Source of the DNA: Bacteroidales bacterium | Lineage (GTDB): Bacteria > Bacteroidota > Bacteroidia > Bacteroidales > VadinHA17 | Length of the DNA: 32,485 bases | Direction: 5' to 3' | Assembly (NCBI GenBank): GCA_009881065.1 | Contig: WXFE01000088.1 | Span: 1 to 32,485, forward strand | Shown: positions 1 to 7,360 of the stretch, one piece after another | How the letters are laid out: each line of letters starts with the position of its first letter | How positions within the stretch are numbered: the first letter of the stretch is position 1 | The notes under the pieces: model-generated | What the model saw: only the letters and a program-made list of their open reading frames with translations | The model's database searches: none | Told to the model about the DNA's origin: nothing | Made by a program: the position numbers and the translations under genes

Positions 1-362
1 ATACAGTAACTATAATTATTCAGATCATGCGAACTATAAGGATTTTGGATTATCGGATCTACATTCAGAAATCTACTGATCAACGGATCATAAACTCTCC
101 CATTCATGTTTATTAATCCAAACATATCAAGATGCTCCTGGCCGGTGTACCCCAAAGATGTCAACTTCAATTCCGTAATACTGTCATATGACCAGTTTGT
201 AGGATTACGCTGTCTCCCCCATGGATCATAAGAATGACGTTCTGCATAGCTACCAGTACTGTTAATCAGGCCTATAATGGAACCAAGATGATCCTTCTCT
301 ATATAATACAATCTTTCAACTGTTCCCTTTTTAACTATCATCGCTTCAATGCCATACTGCAG
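1..362 (-). pseudogene. RHS-repeat protein fragment, 5'-truncated and cut by the window edge
   Basis: The minus strand is open from the window edge up to the gcvP stop codon and reads like the conserved RHS core: a YIEKDHLGS segment, then SYDPWGR, GYTGQEHLDMFG, LINMNGRVYDP and RFLNVDP. In intact RHS/YD-repeat proteins this core closes the beta-cocoon shell that encloses a toxic C-terminal domain. Here hundreds of upstream residues are missing: the match starts about seven codons after the gcvP TAG, in the same frame. The only internal ATG (position 341) lies inside the core, so this is best read as a remnant. The DNA is visibly more A+T-rich than gcvP. The variable C-terminal part lies outside the window, so I cannot say whether a toxin domain follows. 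Confidence 0.72.
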
Positions 363-380
363 CCCCCGGCGGGGTGTACA

Positions 381-3275
381 CTATTTCTCCCCGGCTGATT
401 TAAATGTCTTGTGCCTGTGGGAGTCAATCGGTGCACAGGTGCAGACCAGGTTGCGGTCACCGTAACCATTGTCAACCCTGCCAACCGTCGGCCAGAACTT
501 GTTCTCCACCACCCATGCCAGCGGGAACGCAGCCTTCTCCCGGGCATAAGCATGCTTCCAGTCGTCAGAGATGACTGCTGCAGCCGTATGCGGTGCATTC
601 TTAAGCACATTGTCCTCACGGTCAGCCTTGCCATTCCGTATCTCCTCAATCTCATTCCAGATTGAACGCATGGCATCGATAAACCTGTCAAGCTCAACCT
701 TCGGCTCTGACTCGGTAGGCTCAACCATCAGTGTTCCGTGAACCGGGAAGGAGAGCGTAGGTGCATGGAACCCATAGTCCATCAGCCTCTTGGCTATATC
801 TGTCTCATCCACTCCCATCTCTTTAAAGCCACGGCAGTCAAGTATCATCTCATGGGCACAGCGGCCGTTGGCGCCGGTGTAAAGCACCTTGTACATGCCA
901 CTTAGCTTAGCAGAGATATAGTTGGCATTAAGTATTGCACAGACAGTTGACTTTGTCAGTCCGTCGGCCCCCAGCATCATGATATAGGCATGGCTTATGG
1001 TAAGCACATGAGCGCTTCCGAAAGGCGCTGCGGAAACAGCGGTGATCCCATGACTGCCGCCCGTCTTTACCAGCGGGTGTGCCGGCAGGAACTCAGCCAG
1101 CTTCGTGTTGCACAGGATGGGGCCCATTCCCGGCCCGCCACCACCGTGAGGTATGGCAAAGGTCTTGTGCAGGTTGAGATGACAGACATCAGCCCCGATG
1201 TGACCCGGGCTGGTAAGGCCTACCTGCGCATTCATGTTGGCGCCGTCCATATAGACAAGCCCGCCATTCTCATGAACAATTTTTATCATCCCGGTGATAG
1301 CCTCCTCAAACACACCATGCGTAGAGGGGTATGTAATCATTGCGGCGCTCAGGTTTTCGCGGTGCTCAACCGCTTTCTTCCTCAGGTCCTCAACGCTGAT
1401 ATTCCCGTTTTCATCGCACTCCACCACAACCACTTTCATGCCGGCCATGGCAGCACTGGCAGGATTGGTGCCATGTGCAGATGATGGTATCAGTGCCACG
1501 TTGCGGTACCCTTCATTCCGGCTTATATGGTATTGCCTGATCACCATCAGGCCGCTGTATTCACCCGCGGCTCCCGAGTTGGGCTGGAAGGAGACAGCAT
1601 CAAAGCCTGTTATCTCCTTGAGAGCCTCGCCAAGCTCTTCCATCATCTTGTGGTAACCCTCCGCCTGGTCGGCGGGAACAAACGGGTGTATGTTGCCAAA
1701 CTCCGGCCAGCTCATTGCATACATTGATACTGCGGAATTGAGCTTCATGGTGCATGAACCCAGCGGGATCATCCCGTTGGCCAGCGAAAAGTCTTTACGC
1801 TCCAGCATCTTGATATAACGCATAAGGTCAGTCTCACTGTGGTAGCTGTTGAAATTATGCTCCTCCAGGAAGGCCGACTTCCGCTGGAATTTTTCATCGA
1901 TGCAGAAGCAGTCGCACAGCGAAGTAACCTCTTCTGCCTTCTTTCCGGCAGCCTCGGCGAAAATTGCAACTATCTCATTTATCTCTTTCAGTGTTGTGAC
2001 CTCATCTGTGCTGATCAACACGCAGTTGGCACAGGGATACCAGAGGTTGATACCCCTTCTGAGTGCTATCTTCTCAATCATTTCCGAGGTGATTCCCGGT
2101 ATAGCCTGTACACATACCGTGTCAAAGAACTGTTCGTGCTTTATGGTATATCCCAGTTTATTCAGCGCACCGGCCAGGGTACATGCCATTGAGAAGATAT
2201 GGCGGGCTATGCGCTTCAGCCCCTCAGGGCCATGGTACTGGGCATACATTCCTGACATGGTGGCAAGCAGTGCCTGTGCAGTACATATGTTAGAAGTGGC
2301 ACGCTCACGCTTGATATGCTGCTCCCGTGTCTGCAGCGCCATTCGCAGCGCCAGGTTTCCGTGTGCGTCAATTGAGACACCTATCAGCCGTCCCGGCATG
2401 TTACGCTTCATCTCATCCCTGGTGGCAAAGAATCCGGCATGCGGGCCGCCGTAGCTCATCGGGAGGCCAAACCTCTGGTTGGAACCGAAGACGATGTCAG
2501 CACCCCATTCTCCGGGAGGTGTCAAAAGGGTGAGGCTCATCAGGTCAGCGCCTACACCCACGAGGGCGCCGGCGCCATGAACCTCTTCAACCAGCTTGCG
2601 GTAGTCACGTACCTCGCCGCAGGCAGCGGGGTACTGAACAATCACACCAAACAACCGCGGATCTACTTCAATAAGCTTATAATCAACAAACTGAATGTCA
2701 ATCCCCAGAGGAGCTGCACGGGTGATGAGCACATCACGTGTCTGTCTGAAGACAAAATCGTCAACCAGGAAGAGGTTTGCTCCCGCCTTCACCTTGTCGC
2801 GTGAACGTGAATTAAACATCATGATCATTGCTTCGGCGGCAGCCGTGGCCTCGTCAAGCAGTGACGCGTTGGCAATATCCATGGCTGTCAGGCCGGCCAC
2901 CATCGTCTGGAAGTTCAGCAGCGCCTCAAGCCTCCCCTGTGAGATCTCGGCCTGGTAAGGAGTATATGATGTGTACCATGCAGGATTCTCAAGCACATTA
3001 CGGATGATTACGGGAGGAACAGCCACCCCGTAGTAACCCTGTCCGATAAATGAACGGAACTGCTTGTTGCGCCTGCCCAGCTCCCTGATGTGGGCAAGAT
3101 ATTCAAACTCACTCATCGCCGGAGGCAGATTCATAGGTCTGTCAAGCCTGATAGATTCAGGCACTGTCTGTTCAATAAGCTGCTCTGGTGAATCAACGCC
3201 AATGGCTTTGCACATTGCGGCGGCATCACTCTCACGCGGCCCGATGTGGCGGTTTACAAAATGATCAGATGTCAT
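381..3275 (-). CDS. gcvP: Glycine dehydrogenase (aminomethyl-transferring), P-protein of the glycine cleavage system
   Basis: PLP enzyme that decarboxylates glycine and passes the aminomethyl group to the lipoyl arm of the H-protein, feeding methylene-THF. The 964-residue length is that of the single-chain P-protein, with both halves fused. The N-terminus has the family FVNRHIGP motif. The PLP-binding lysine is K704 in NLHKTFAIPHGGGGPG, the glycine-rich loop after it is intact, and the C-terminal half has the SCTMKLN and THGVFEE blocks. No gcvT or gcvH is present, as is common when gcv genes are dispersed. It is third in a minus-strand run after pcm and an MBL hydrolase, with an 81-bp gap. 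That gap is too short and has the wrong layout for a tandem glycine riboswitch. Confidence 0.98.
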   Translation of the reverse strand: MTSDHFVNRHIGPRESDAAAMCKAIGVDSPEQLIEQTVPESIRLDRPMNLPPAMSEFEYLAHIRELGRRNKQFRSFIGQGYYGVAVPPVIIRNVLENPAWYTSYTPYQAEISQGRLEALLNFQTMVAGLTAMDIANASLLDEATAAAEAMIMMFNSRSRDKVKAGANLFLVDDFVFRQTRDVLITRAAPLGIDIQFVDYKLIEVDPRLFGVIVQYPAACGEVRDYRKLVEEVHGAGALVGVGADLMSLTLLTPPGEWGADIVFGSNQRFGLPMSYGGPHAGFFATRDEMKRNMPGRLIGVSIDAHGNLALRMALQTREQHIKRERATSNICTAQALLATMSGMYAQYHGPEGLKRIARHIFSMACTLAGALNKLGYTIKHEQFFDTVCVQAIPGITSEMIEKIALRRGINLWYPCANCVLISTDEVTTLKEINEIVAIFAEAAGKKAEEVTSLCDCFCIDEKFQRKSAFLEEHNFNSYHSETDLMRYIKMLERKDFSLANGMIPLGSCTMKLNSAVSMYAMSWPEFGNIHPFVPADQAEGYHKMMEELGEALKEITGFDAVSFQPNSGAAGEYSGLMVIRQYHISRNEGYRNVALIPSSAHGTNPASAAMAGMKVVVVECDENGNISVEDLRKKAVEHRENLSAAMITYPSTHGVFEEAITGMIKIVHENGGLVYMDGANMNAQVGLTSPGHIGADVCHLNLHKTFAIPHGGGGPGMGPILCNTKLAEFLPAHPLVKTGGSHGITAVSAAPFGSAHVLTISHAYIMMLGADGLTKSTVCAILNANYISAKLSGMYKVLYTGANGRCAHEMILDCRGFKEMGVDETDIAKRLMDYGFHAPTLSFPVHGTLMVEPTESEPKVELDRFIDAMRSIWNEIEEIRNGKADREDNVLKNAPHTAAAVISDDWKHAYAREKAAFPLAWVVENKFWPTVGRVDNGYGDRNLVCTCAPIDSHRHKTFKSAGEK

Positions 3276-3356
3276 ATTATGTTATAGTTGGTTTTTCGTC
3301 TGAAAGGAACAAGGCGAAAATAGCATAAAGCGAAGAACAAAAAAAGGCATAAACTA

Positions 3357-3995
3357 CTATATGATGAAAAACGGATTGTGCTTCACCTCTTCCCTGATGG
3401 TTGTTTCAGGACCGTGGCCGGGATAAACAACCGTATCAGGAGGCAGGACAAAAAGCCTCTCCCGGATGTTTTCAATCAGTTGTTCATGATCTCCGCCCGG
3501 CAGGTCTGACCTGCCGATGCTTCCTGCAAAGAGTGCATCGCCGGTAAAGACAACGGCGTCAGCCTCTGAATAAAATGCAACGCCTCCTGGTGAATGGCCT
3601 GGTACGGCAATAACCGTCAGTGTCACCCCTGCGGCGCTGATCACCTGCCCGTCAGACAGGTATCCTTCAGGATCAGGCTGCGGCTCCATGGAGAGACCCC
3701 ATATGAGTGAGTGTTTGGGCGCATTCCGGTAGTTATGCCTGTCGCCCTCATGAAACCACGGTCTCAACCCGTATCTGTCAAGCATGAACCTGTTTCCGAA
3801 GACATGGTCGAGATGGCAGTGCGTGTTGAGCAGCATCACCGGTTTCAGTTCCCTGGCAGAAAGCATCTCTTCAAGCTTCTGCTCTTCGGCCCCGCCATAG
3901 CAGCCACAGTCAATGATGACACACTCACTGCCGTTGCCGGTAATGATGTAGGTATTAACCTGGATAGGCGAGAATATTGCTCTGTATATCTTCAT
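3357..3995 (-). CDS. MBL-fold metallo-hydrolase, glyoxalase II-like
   Basis: A 212-residue single-domain metallo-beta-lactamase-fold hydrolase of the glyoxalase II (hydroxyacylglutathione hydrolase)-like group. Visible metal ligands are THCHLDH (residues 58-64), H133 in GHSPGG, D153 in FTGDALF and H194 in YPGHGPETT. GRSDLPGG follows the aspartate as in glyoxalase II-type enzymes. The separate C-terminal substrate domain of classical GloB is absent, so the substrate could be another thioester or a sulfur compound. The ATG at 3995 is chosen because the alternative TTG at 4022 lies inside pcm and adds nine residues before the conserved MKIYRAIFSP start. It begins 4 bp after the pcm stop, so the two are probably co-transcribed and translationally coupled. 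Confidence 0.9.
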   Translation of the reverse strand: MKIYRAIFSPIQVNTYIITGNGSECVIIDCGCYGGAEEQKLEEMLSARELKPVMLLNTHCHLDHVFGNRFMLDRYGLRPWFHEGDRHNYRNAPKHSLIWGLSMEPQPDPEGYLSDGQVISAAGVTLTVIAVPGHSPGGVAFYSEADAVVFTGDALFAGSIGRSDLPGGDHEQLIENIRERLFVLPPDTVVYPGHGPETTIREEVKHNPFFII

Positions 3996-3999
3996 GATG

Positions 4000-4662
4000 T
4001 CACTCTTTGTTGGTGTTTGCAATTCCCCTCAGCATGGGAACAAAAATAAAGTTGCCGTGTGTTGTGATCTCATAGTCATCTTCACCCCGGCGCTCGTAAA
4101 GCGTCATCACCTGCAAATCACGCTTTCCTTTGGGCACCACCAGCCTTCCGCCTGTCCGAAGCTGTTTCAGCAGTTCACCGGGCACCTCGTCGGTGGCTGC
4201 CGTGATGATGATTCCGTCATAGGGTCCGTATTGCGGCTGTCCCTCATAACCGTCACCCAGGAAAAAGTGTACCCGGTAACCCAGCTCACCGAGCATAATC
4301 TGAGCCTTGCGATACAGCTCCCTCTGCCGTTCAATTGTATAAACCCTCACTCCCATCTCTGCAAGCACTGCTGCCTGGTAACCCGAGCCGGTCCCCACCT
4401 CCAGCACCTTATCCCTTTTCCCGACTCTGAGGAGCTCAGTCTGAACAGCCACTGTATAAGGCTGTGAGATGGTCTGCCCTGCAGCTATTGGGAAGGCCTT
4501 GTCCTGATAGGCATGCCTGAGAAAGGCATCATCCATAAAAAGATGCCGCGGAACCTTACCCATAGCCTCAAGAACCCTTTCATCATTGATCCCCTTGCGC
4601 CTGAGTTCCTCAATCAGCTTTTTTCTCTTGCCTTTCGCCTCAAAAGATTCCTCAATCATCAT
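4000..4662 (-). CDS. pcm: Protein-L-isoaspartate O-methyltransferase
   Basis: SAM-dependent methyltransferase that starts repair of isoaspartyl residues in aged proteins. Family motifs are the substrate loop AGQTISQPY (residues 61-69) and SAM motif I VLEVGTGSGYQ (86-96), with the GDGYEG and RTGGRLVVPKG blocks further on. The length, 220 residues from the chosen start, is normal. I prefer ATG 4662 (or 4659) to the upstream ATG at 4701. The 13 extra residues (MQRYLLFLDQIHE) are not typical of the family, and a -7 box for the divergent gene would then lie inside the coding sequence. It heads the pcm - MBL hydrolase - gcvP run and is divergent from the sugar transferase gene. Confidence 0.93.
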   Translation of the reverse strand: MMIEESFEAKGKRKKLIEELRRKGINDERVLEAMGKVPRHLFMDDAFLRHAYQDKAFPIAAGQTISQPYTVAVQTELLRVGKRDKVLEVGTGSGYQAAVLAEMGVRVYTIERQRELYRKAQIMLGELGYRVHFFLGDGYEGQPQYGPYDGIIITAATDEVPGELLKQLRTGGRLVVPKGKRDLQVMTLYERRGEDDYEITTHGNFIFVPMLRGIANTNKE

Positions 4663-4670
4663 CTCATGAA

Positions 4671-4698
4671 TTTGGTCTAAAAATAACAGATATCTTTG
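4671..4698 (+). promoter_or_regulatory. Bacteroidota-type promoter for the sugar transferase gene
   Basis: TTTG at 4671-4674 and TATCTTTG at 4691-4698 match the -33 (TTTG) and -7 (TAnnTTTG) boxes of the Bacteroidota primary sigma factor. The 16-bp spacing is slightly short. The predicted transcription start leaves a leader of about 10-15 nt before the ATG at 4719. Seen by eye only. Confidence 0.5.
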
Positions 4699-4718
4699 CA
4701 TATCTCCCGATCAGTATA

Positions 4719-6140
4719 ATGAAAAAATTGACCCGCACCATCAGGTTATCATATATATTGGCTGACTTCACCGGCTCATCGGTGGCGTGGGGGCTATTCT
4801 ACCTGTTCCGGAAATATTTCATTGAAACGAAGTTATATGGCGATTACTTTCAGATGGAACTGGGTACCAGGTTTTATCTCGGAATAAGCCTCATCCCGCT
4901 TTTCTTCCTGTTTGTCTTTGCCATGGCGGGATTTTATTCAGACCCGCTTCGCCGGTCGAGGCTGCTTGAATTCGGAAAATCACTTGCAATAACACTGGCT
5001 GCAGTAGTGGTACTGTTCTTTCTCCTTATCCTTGATGATGTCATAGGCCATTACTCAACATACTACAGCTCTTTTGGCGTACTCTTCCTCCTTCTGTTTA
5101 TGCTGACATATATCCCGAGGCTCATAATCACCTCGGTTGTTTCCGGCAAAATCCACCGGCGCGAAATAGGTTTCAGGACGCTCATCGTGGGAAGCAGGGA
5201 GAAGGCGGCCAGGCTTATAAGTGAGATAAGGAGTGAGAAGATGCCTGCCGGCAATCTTCTGATCGGATTCCTGACGGTGAGCGGTGACTCAAAACAACAG
5301 CCTGACGTTGACATCAGGCGGCTGGGGAGTGCAGATGAGATCATACGGGTCATTGAGGAGCATGAGATAAACGAGGTGATACTCGCCATGGAAGAGGATG
5401 AATACGGTCAGGTTGAGGAGATTGTCAACGCTGTCTGTTACCGTGATGTGGTTGTCAGGGCAGTGCCATCAATGCGGGTGGTTATTTCAGGGCAGGTTGA
5501 GGCAGGGCCTATATATGCCACACCCCTGCTGAGAGTATCCTACCGGGAGATGCCGCGATGGCAGTATATGATAAAACTGTTGATGGACTATTCACTGTCA
5601 CTGCTTGCGCTTGTTGTTCTCTCTCCGCTGATGGCTGTACTGGCCCTCCTTATCAGGCTTTCCGGAAAGGGTCCGGTCATCTTCAGGCAGGAGCGCATTG
5701 GCAGGTACGGCAAGCCCTTCATGATCTACAAGTTCAGGTCAATGGAGGAGGATGCCGAGTCTGACGGTCCGAAGCTGGCGGTAAAAGGTGACTCCCGGAT
5801 CACCACCGTTGGGAGGTTCATGAGAAAGCACCGTTTTGATGAGATTCCCAATTTCATCAATGTGCTGAAAGGTGAGATGTCACTTGTAGGGCCGAGGCCC
5901 GAGCGGAGCCATTATATAGAGCAGATCAGGGTGAGGGCACCATGGTTCAACCGTATTCTTGCCGTGAAACCGGGCATTACCTGCTGGGGGCAGGTGAAGC
6001 TCGGATATGCTTCCGACCTGGATACAATGCTTGAAAGATTGTCGTATGACCTGCTCTACCTGGAGAATATCTCGCTGTTCCTTGACCTGAAGATCATCTT
6101 CTACACCCTGGGGGCAATAATAAAAGGCAAGGGTTTGTGA
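4719..6140 (+). CDS. Exopolysaccharide polyprenyl glycosylphosphotransferase (undecaprenyl-phosphate sugar-1-P transferase)
   Basis: Membrane enzyme that transfers a sugar-1-phosphate from a nucleotide sugar to undecaprenyl phosphate, the first committed step of many surface polysaccharides. Of 473 residues, the first 140 or so hold about four hydrophobic segments, followed by a nucleotide-binding-like CoA_binding_3 region (about 145-265). A re-entrant/transmembrane helix then leads into the catalytic Bac_transf domain (about 280-473). That domain has GPVIFRQERIGRYGKPF, the YKFRSM block, LVGPRPER and KPGITCWGQV, all typical of the WcaJ/WbaP/PglC superfamily. The next gene is convergent and unrelated, with no glycosyltransferases, Wzx or Wzy near, so it stands apart from a capsule locus. 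The sugar it uses cannot be told from sequence. Confidence 0.93.
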   Translation: MKKLTRTIRLSYILADFTGSSVAWGLFYLFRKYFIETKLYGDYFQMELGTRFYLGISLIPLFFLFVFAMAGFYSDPLRRSRLLEFGKSLAITLAAVVVLFFLLILDDVIGHYSTYYSSFGVLFLLLFMLTYIPRLIITSVVSGKIHRREIGFRTLIVGSREKAARLISEIRSEKMPAGNLLIGFLTVSGDSKQQPDVDIRRLGSADEIIRVIEEHEINEVILAMEEDEYGQVEEIVNAVCYRDVVVRAVPSMRVVISGQVEAGPIYATPLLRVSYREMPRWQYMIKLLMDYSLSLLALVVLSPLMAVLALLIRLSGKGPVIFRQERIGRYGKPFMIYKFRSMEEDAESDGPKLAVKGDSRITTVGRFMRKHRFDEIPNFINVLKGEMSLVGPRPERSHYIEQIRVRAPWFNRILAVKPGITCWGQVKLGYASDLDTMLERLSYDLLYLENISLFLDLKIIFYTLGAIIKGKGL

Positions 6141-6287
6141 ATCACCTGGACAGGCTGCCGCTTTCTCTTCAGGTTGACAATCCAGATTTAATCCTCAATC
6201 CTTAAAAAATTACCAACTATTTTTGACCACATTACCGCAAAAAACAAATCGTCAGTTGAAGACGAATATCACAGGCAAACCAGCTGA

Positions 6288-6989
6288 TCAGTCTACGCCA
6301 TCCGGGAGCAGATAAAAAGAATTATAGTAGTCAATGATCTGTTTCAGATCATCCTGACTGGCAAAAGAGAGATTCCTTTCCTTTACAAAATCACGTAGTT
6401 CTGCAGATTTATCTGCTAACAGACGGTACAGGTTCTCTCCCTTCCTGTCAACCGGCACAACCAGATCATCCTTCCTTAAATAATAAGCGCTTTGGTGTTC
6501 CATGCGATCATCCTTTTCGCCGACATTCAGCGCTACATTATAATTCGATTTAAGTATTGATGCAGTATGCCTTAACAATAAGCGGCACGCATCACCGTCA
6601 GACAACTCTTCGAAATAGTCTTTCTCCGACTTCTTTTTCCTGTCATTAACCGGGAGGTATACAAAACGTCTGTCACCCATTGTAATAAAGAGCACACTGT
6701 CAGGCGAGTCCAGAACGTAGATATCGCCACCAGCCTGGAAGAGCATCTCTTTTTTAAAGACATTATACTTTAAGGCAATATTGTCAATGATGTCACCATT
6801 GTACAGGGCAATACTTCCTTCACACCAATCATCGGAAAGATAAGGAGACCCAATCAACCCGGACACTCTGTCGTTGGTCGTATGTATTTTATCATACCCT
6901 GCGGGCATCTTCACATAATATAGCTGAGGGAGCAATGTCCCGCAGTTAAATAGTAAAACGGCCAAACAAAAATTCAAACGTAAAGACAT
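6288..6989 (-). CDS. Secreted protein of unknown function
   Basis: A 233-residue protein with a hydrophobic N-terminus (SLRLNFCLAVLLFNCG) that looks like a Sec signal. I do not recognise a named domain. The stretch from residue 45 (LIGSPYLSDDWCEGSIALYNGD, read as two pieces) to about 95 resembles a type of Bacteroidota periplasmic protein in which a GSPYL-D-W-G motif is followed by short beta-strand-like segments around LKYNVFKKEM and MGDRRFVYLP. The C-terminal half is charged and probably helical (KKKSEKDYFEE, the block around DFVKERN). It stands alone, with no operon partner, downstream of the convergent sugar transferase. The ATG at 6989 starts directly at the signal peptide. Confidence 0.68.
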   Translation of the reverse strand: MSLRLNFCLAVLLFNCGTLLPQLYYVKMPAGYDKIHTTNDRVSGLIGSPYLSDDWCEGSIALYNGDIIDNIALKYNVFKKEMLFQAGGDIYVLDSPDSVLFITMGDRRFVYLPVNDRKKKSEKDYFEELSDGDACRLLLRHTASILKSNYNVALNVGEKDDRMEHQSAYYLRKDDLVVPVDRKGENLYRLLADKSAELRDFVKERNLSFASQDDLKQIIDYYNSFYLLPDGVD

Positions 6990-7235
6990 GAGCTTAACTG
7001 TTAATCAATGATTTTATCGTCAAAATCTATACCATGGAATGAATTTGCACAGGAGCTCCCGGCCTTGTGTCTGTAGCCTTTTTCCGCATCAGCCTGAATA
7101 AAGGTTTAGTATTTACCAATCCCTGCCTCATGCCTTAAATGAAGTTCCTGTCCGTCAGACCGGGAATTTGCCTCAGGCTTCCTTCAGGTTCCCGGTCGCC
7201 CGGGTCATCCTTTCCTTTATCAAACCCTTCCTGCT
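6990..7235. other. Intergenic stretch with one strong inverted repeat
   Basis: No convincing gene on either strand between the unknown secreted protein and the susCD locus. The notable structure is an inverted repeat with GACCGGGAA at 7158-7166 and its exact complement TTCCCGGTC at 7189-7197. Smaller CCT/AGG arms lie inside. There is no T-tract on either side, so it is not a simple intrinsic terminator. It ends about 40 bp before a copy of the dispersed repeat at 7236. Confidence 0.5.
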
Positions 7236-7290
7236 GTCAGGGTGCGTTCGGGGCTCCCACCCTGTAGTTATCGTCCATTCCGGGCGTACC
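7236..7290 (+). repeat. Single diverged copy of the 95-bp dispersed repeat
   Basis: This stretch repeats the central part of the tandem units at 24.74-24.97 kb. It shares TCAGGGTGCGTTCGGG, CCACCCT-TAGTTA and CCGGGCG in the same order and spacing, with about eight to nine differences over 55 bases. The outer arms GTGCGTTCGG and CCGGGCGTAC still pair (with G-T wobbles), as they do in the tandem copies. It lies in the same strand sense as those copies. Confidence 0.75.
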
Positions 7291-7296
7291 TAAAGA

Positions 7297-7328
7297 GAGA
7301 CCTCCCCACGATAAAGGAGGGAGGTCTC
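7297..7328 (-). terminator. Probable intrinsic terminator of the susCD operon
   Basis: A perfect 10-bp inverted repeat (GAGACCTCCC at 7297-7306 and GGGAGGTCTC at 7319-7328) with a 12-nt loop lies about 33 bp after the susD stop codon. In the direction of susD transcription the stem is followed by a short TCTCTTTA tract, so the U-run is moderate. On the plus strand the hairpin is followed by five A residues, so it would not work as a plus-strand terminator. Confidence 0.65.
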
Positions 7329-7360
7329 AAAAACTACTGTCATCAATTAAAGACTACCAA

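Noticed and set aside
990..2804. Long antisense frames inside gcvP
   Set aside because: They have no recognisable domains and follow the codon structure of gcvP on the other strand.
1..3275. GcvP-RHS fusion protein by readthrough
   Set aside because: The two frames are in phase, but a TAG separates them, no readthrough signal is evident, and the RHS part is a truncated core. A chance join is simpler.
3276..3356. Glycine riboswitch before gcvP
   Set aside because: The gap is only 81 bp, A+T-rich, without the paired aptamer helices expected, and gcvP follows another gene in the same direction.
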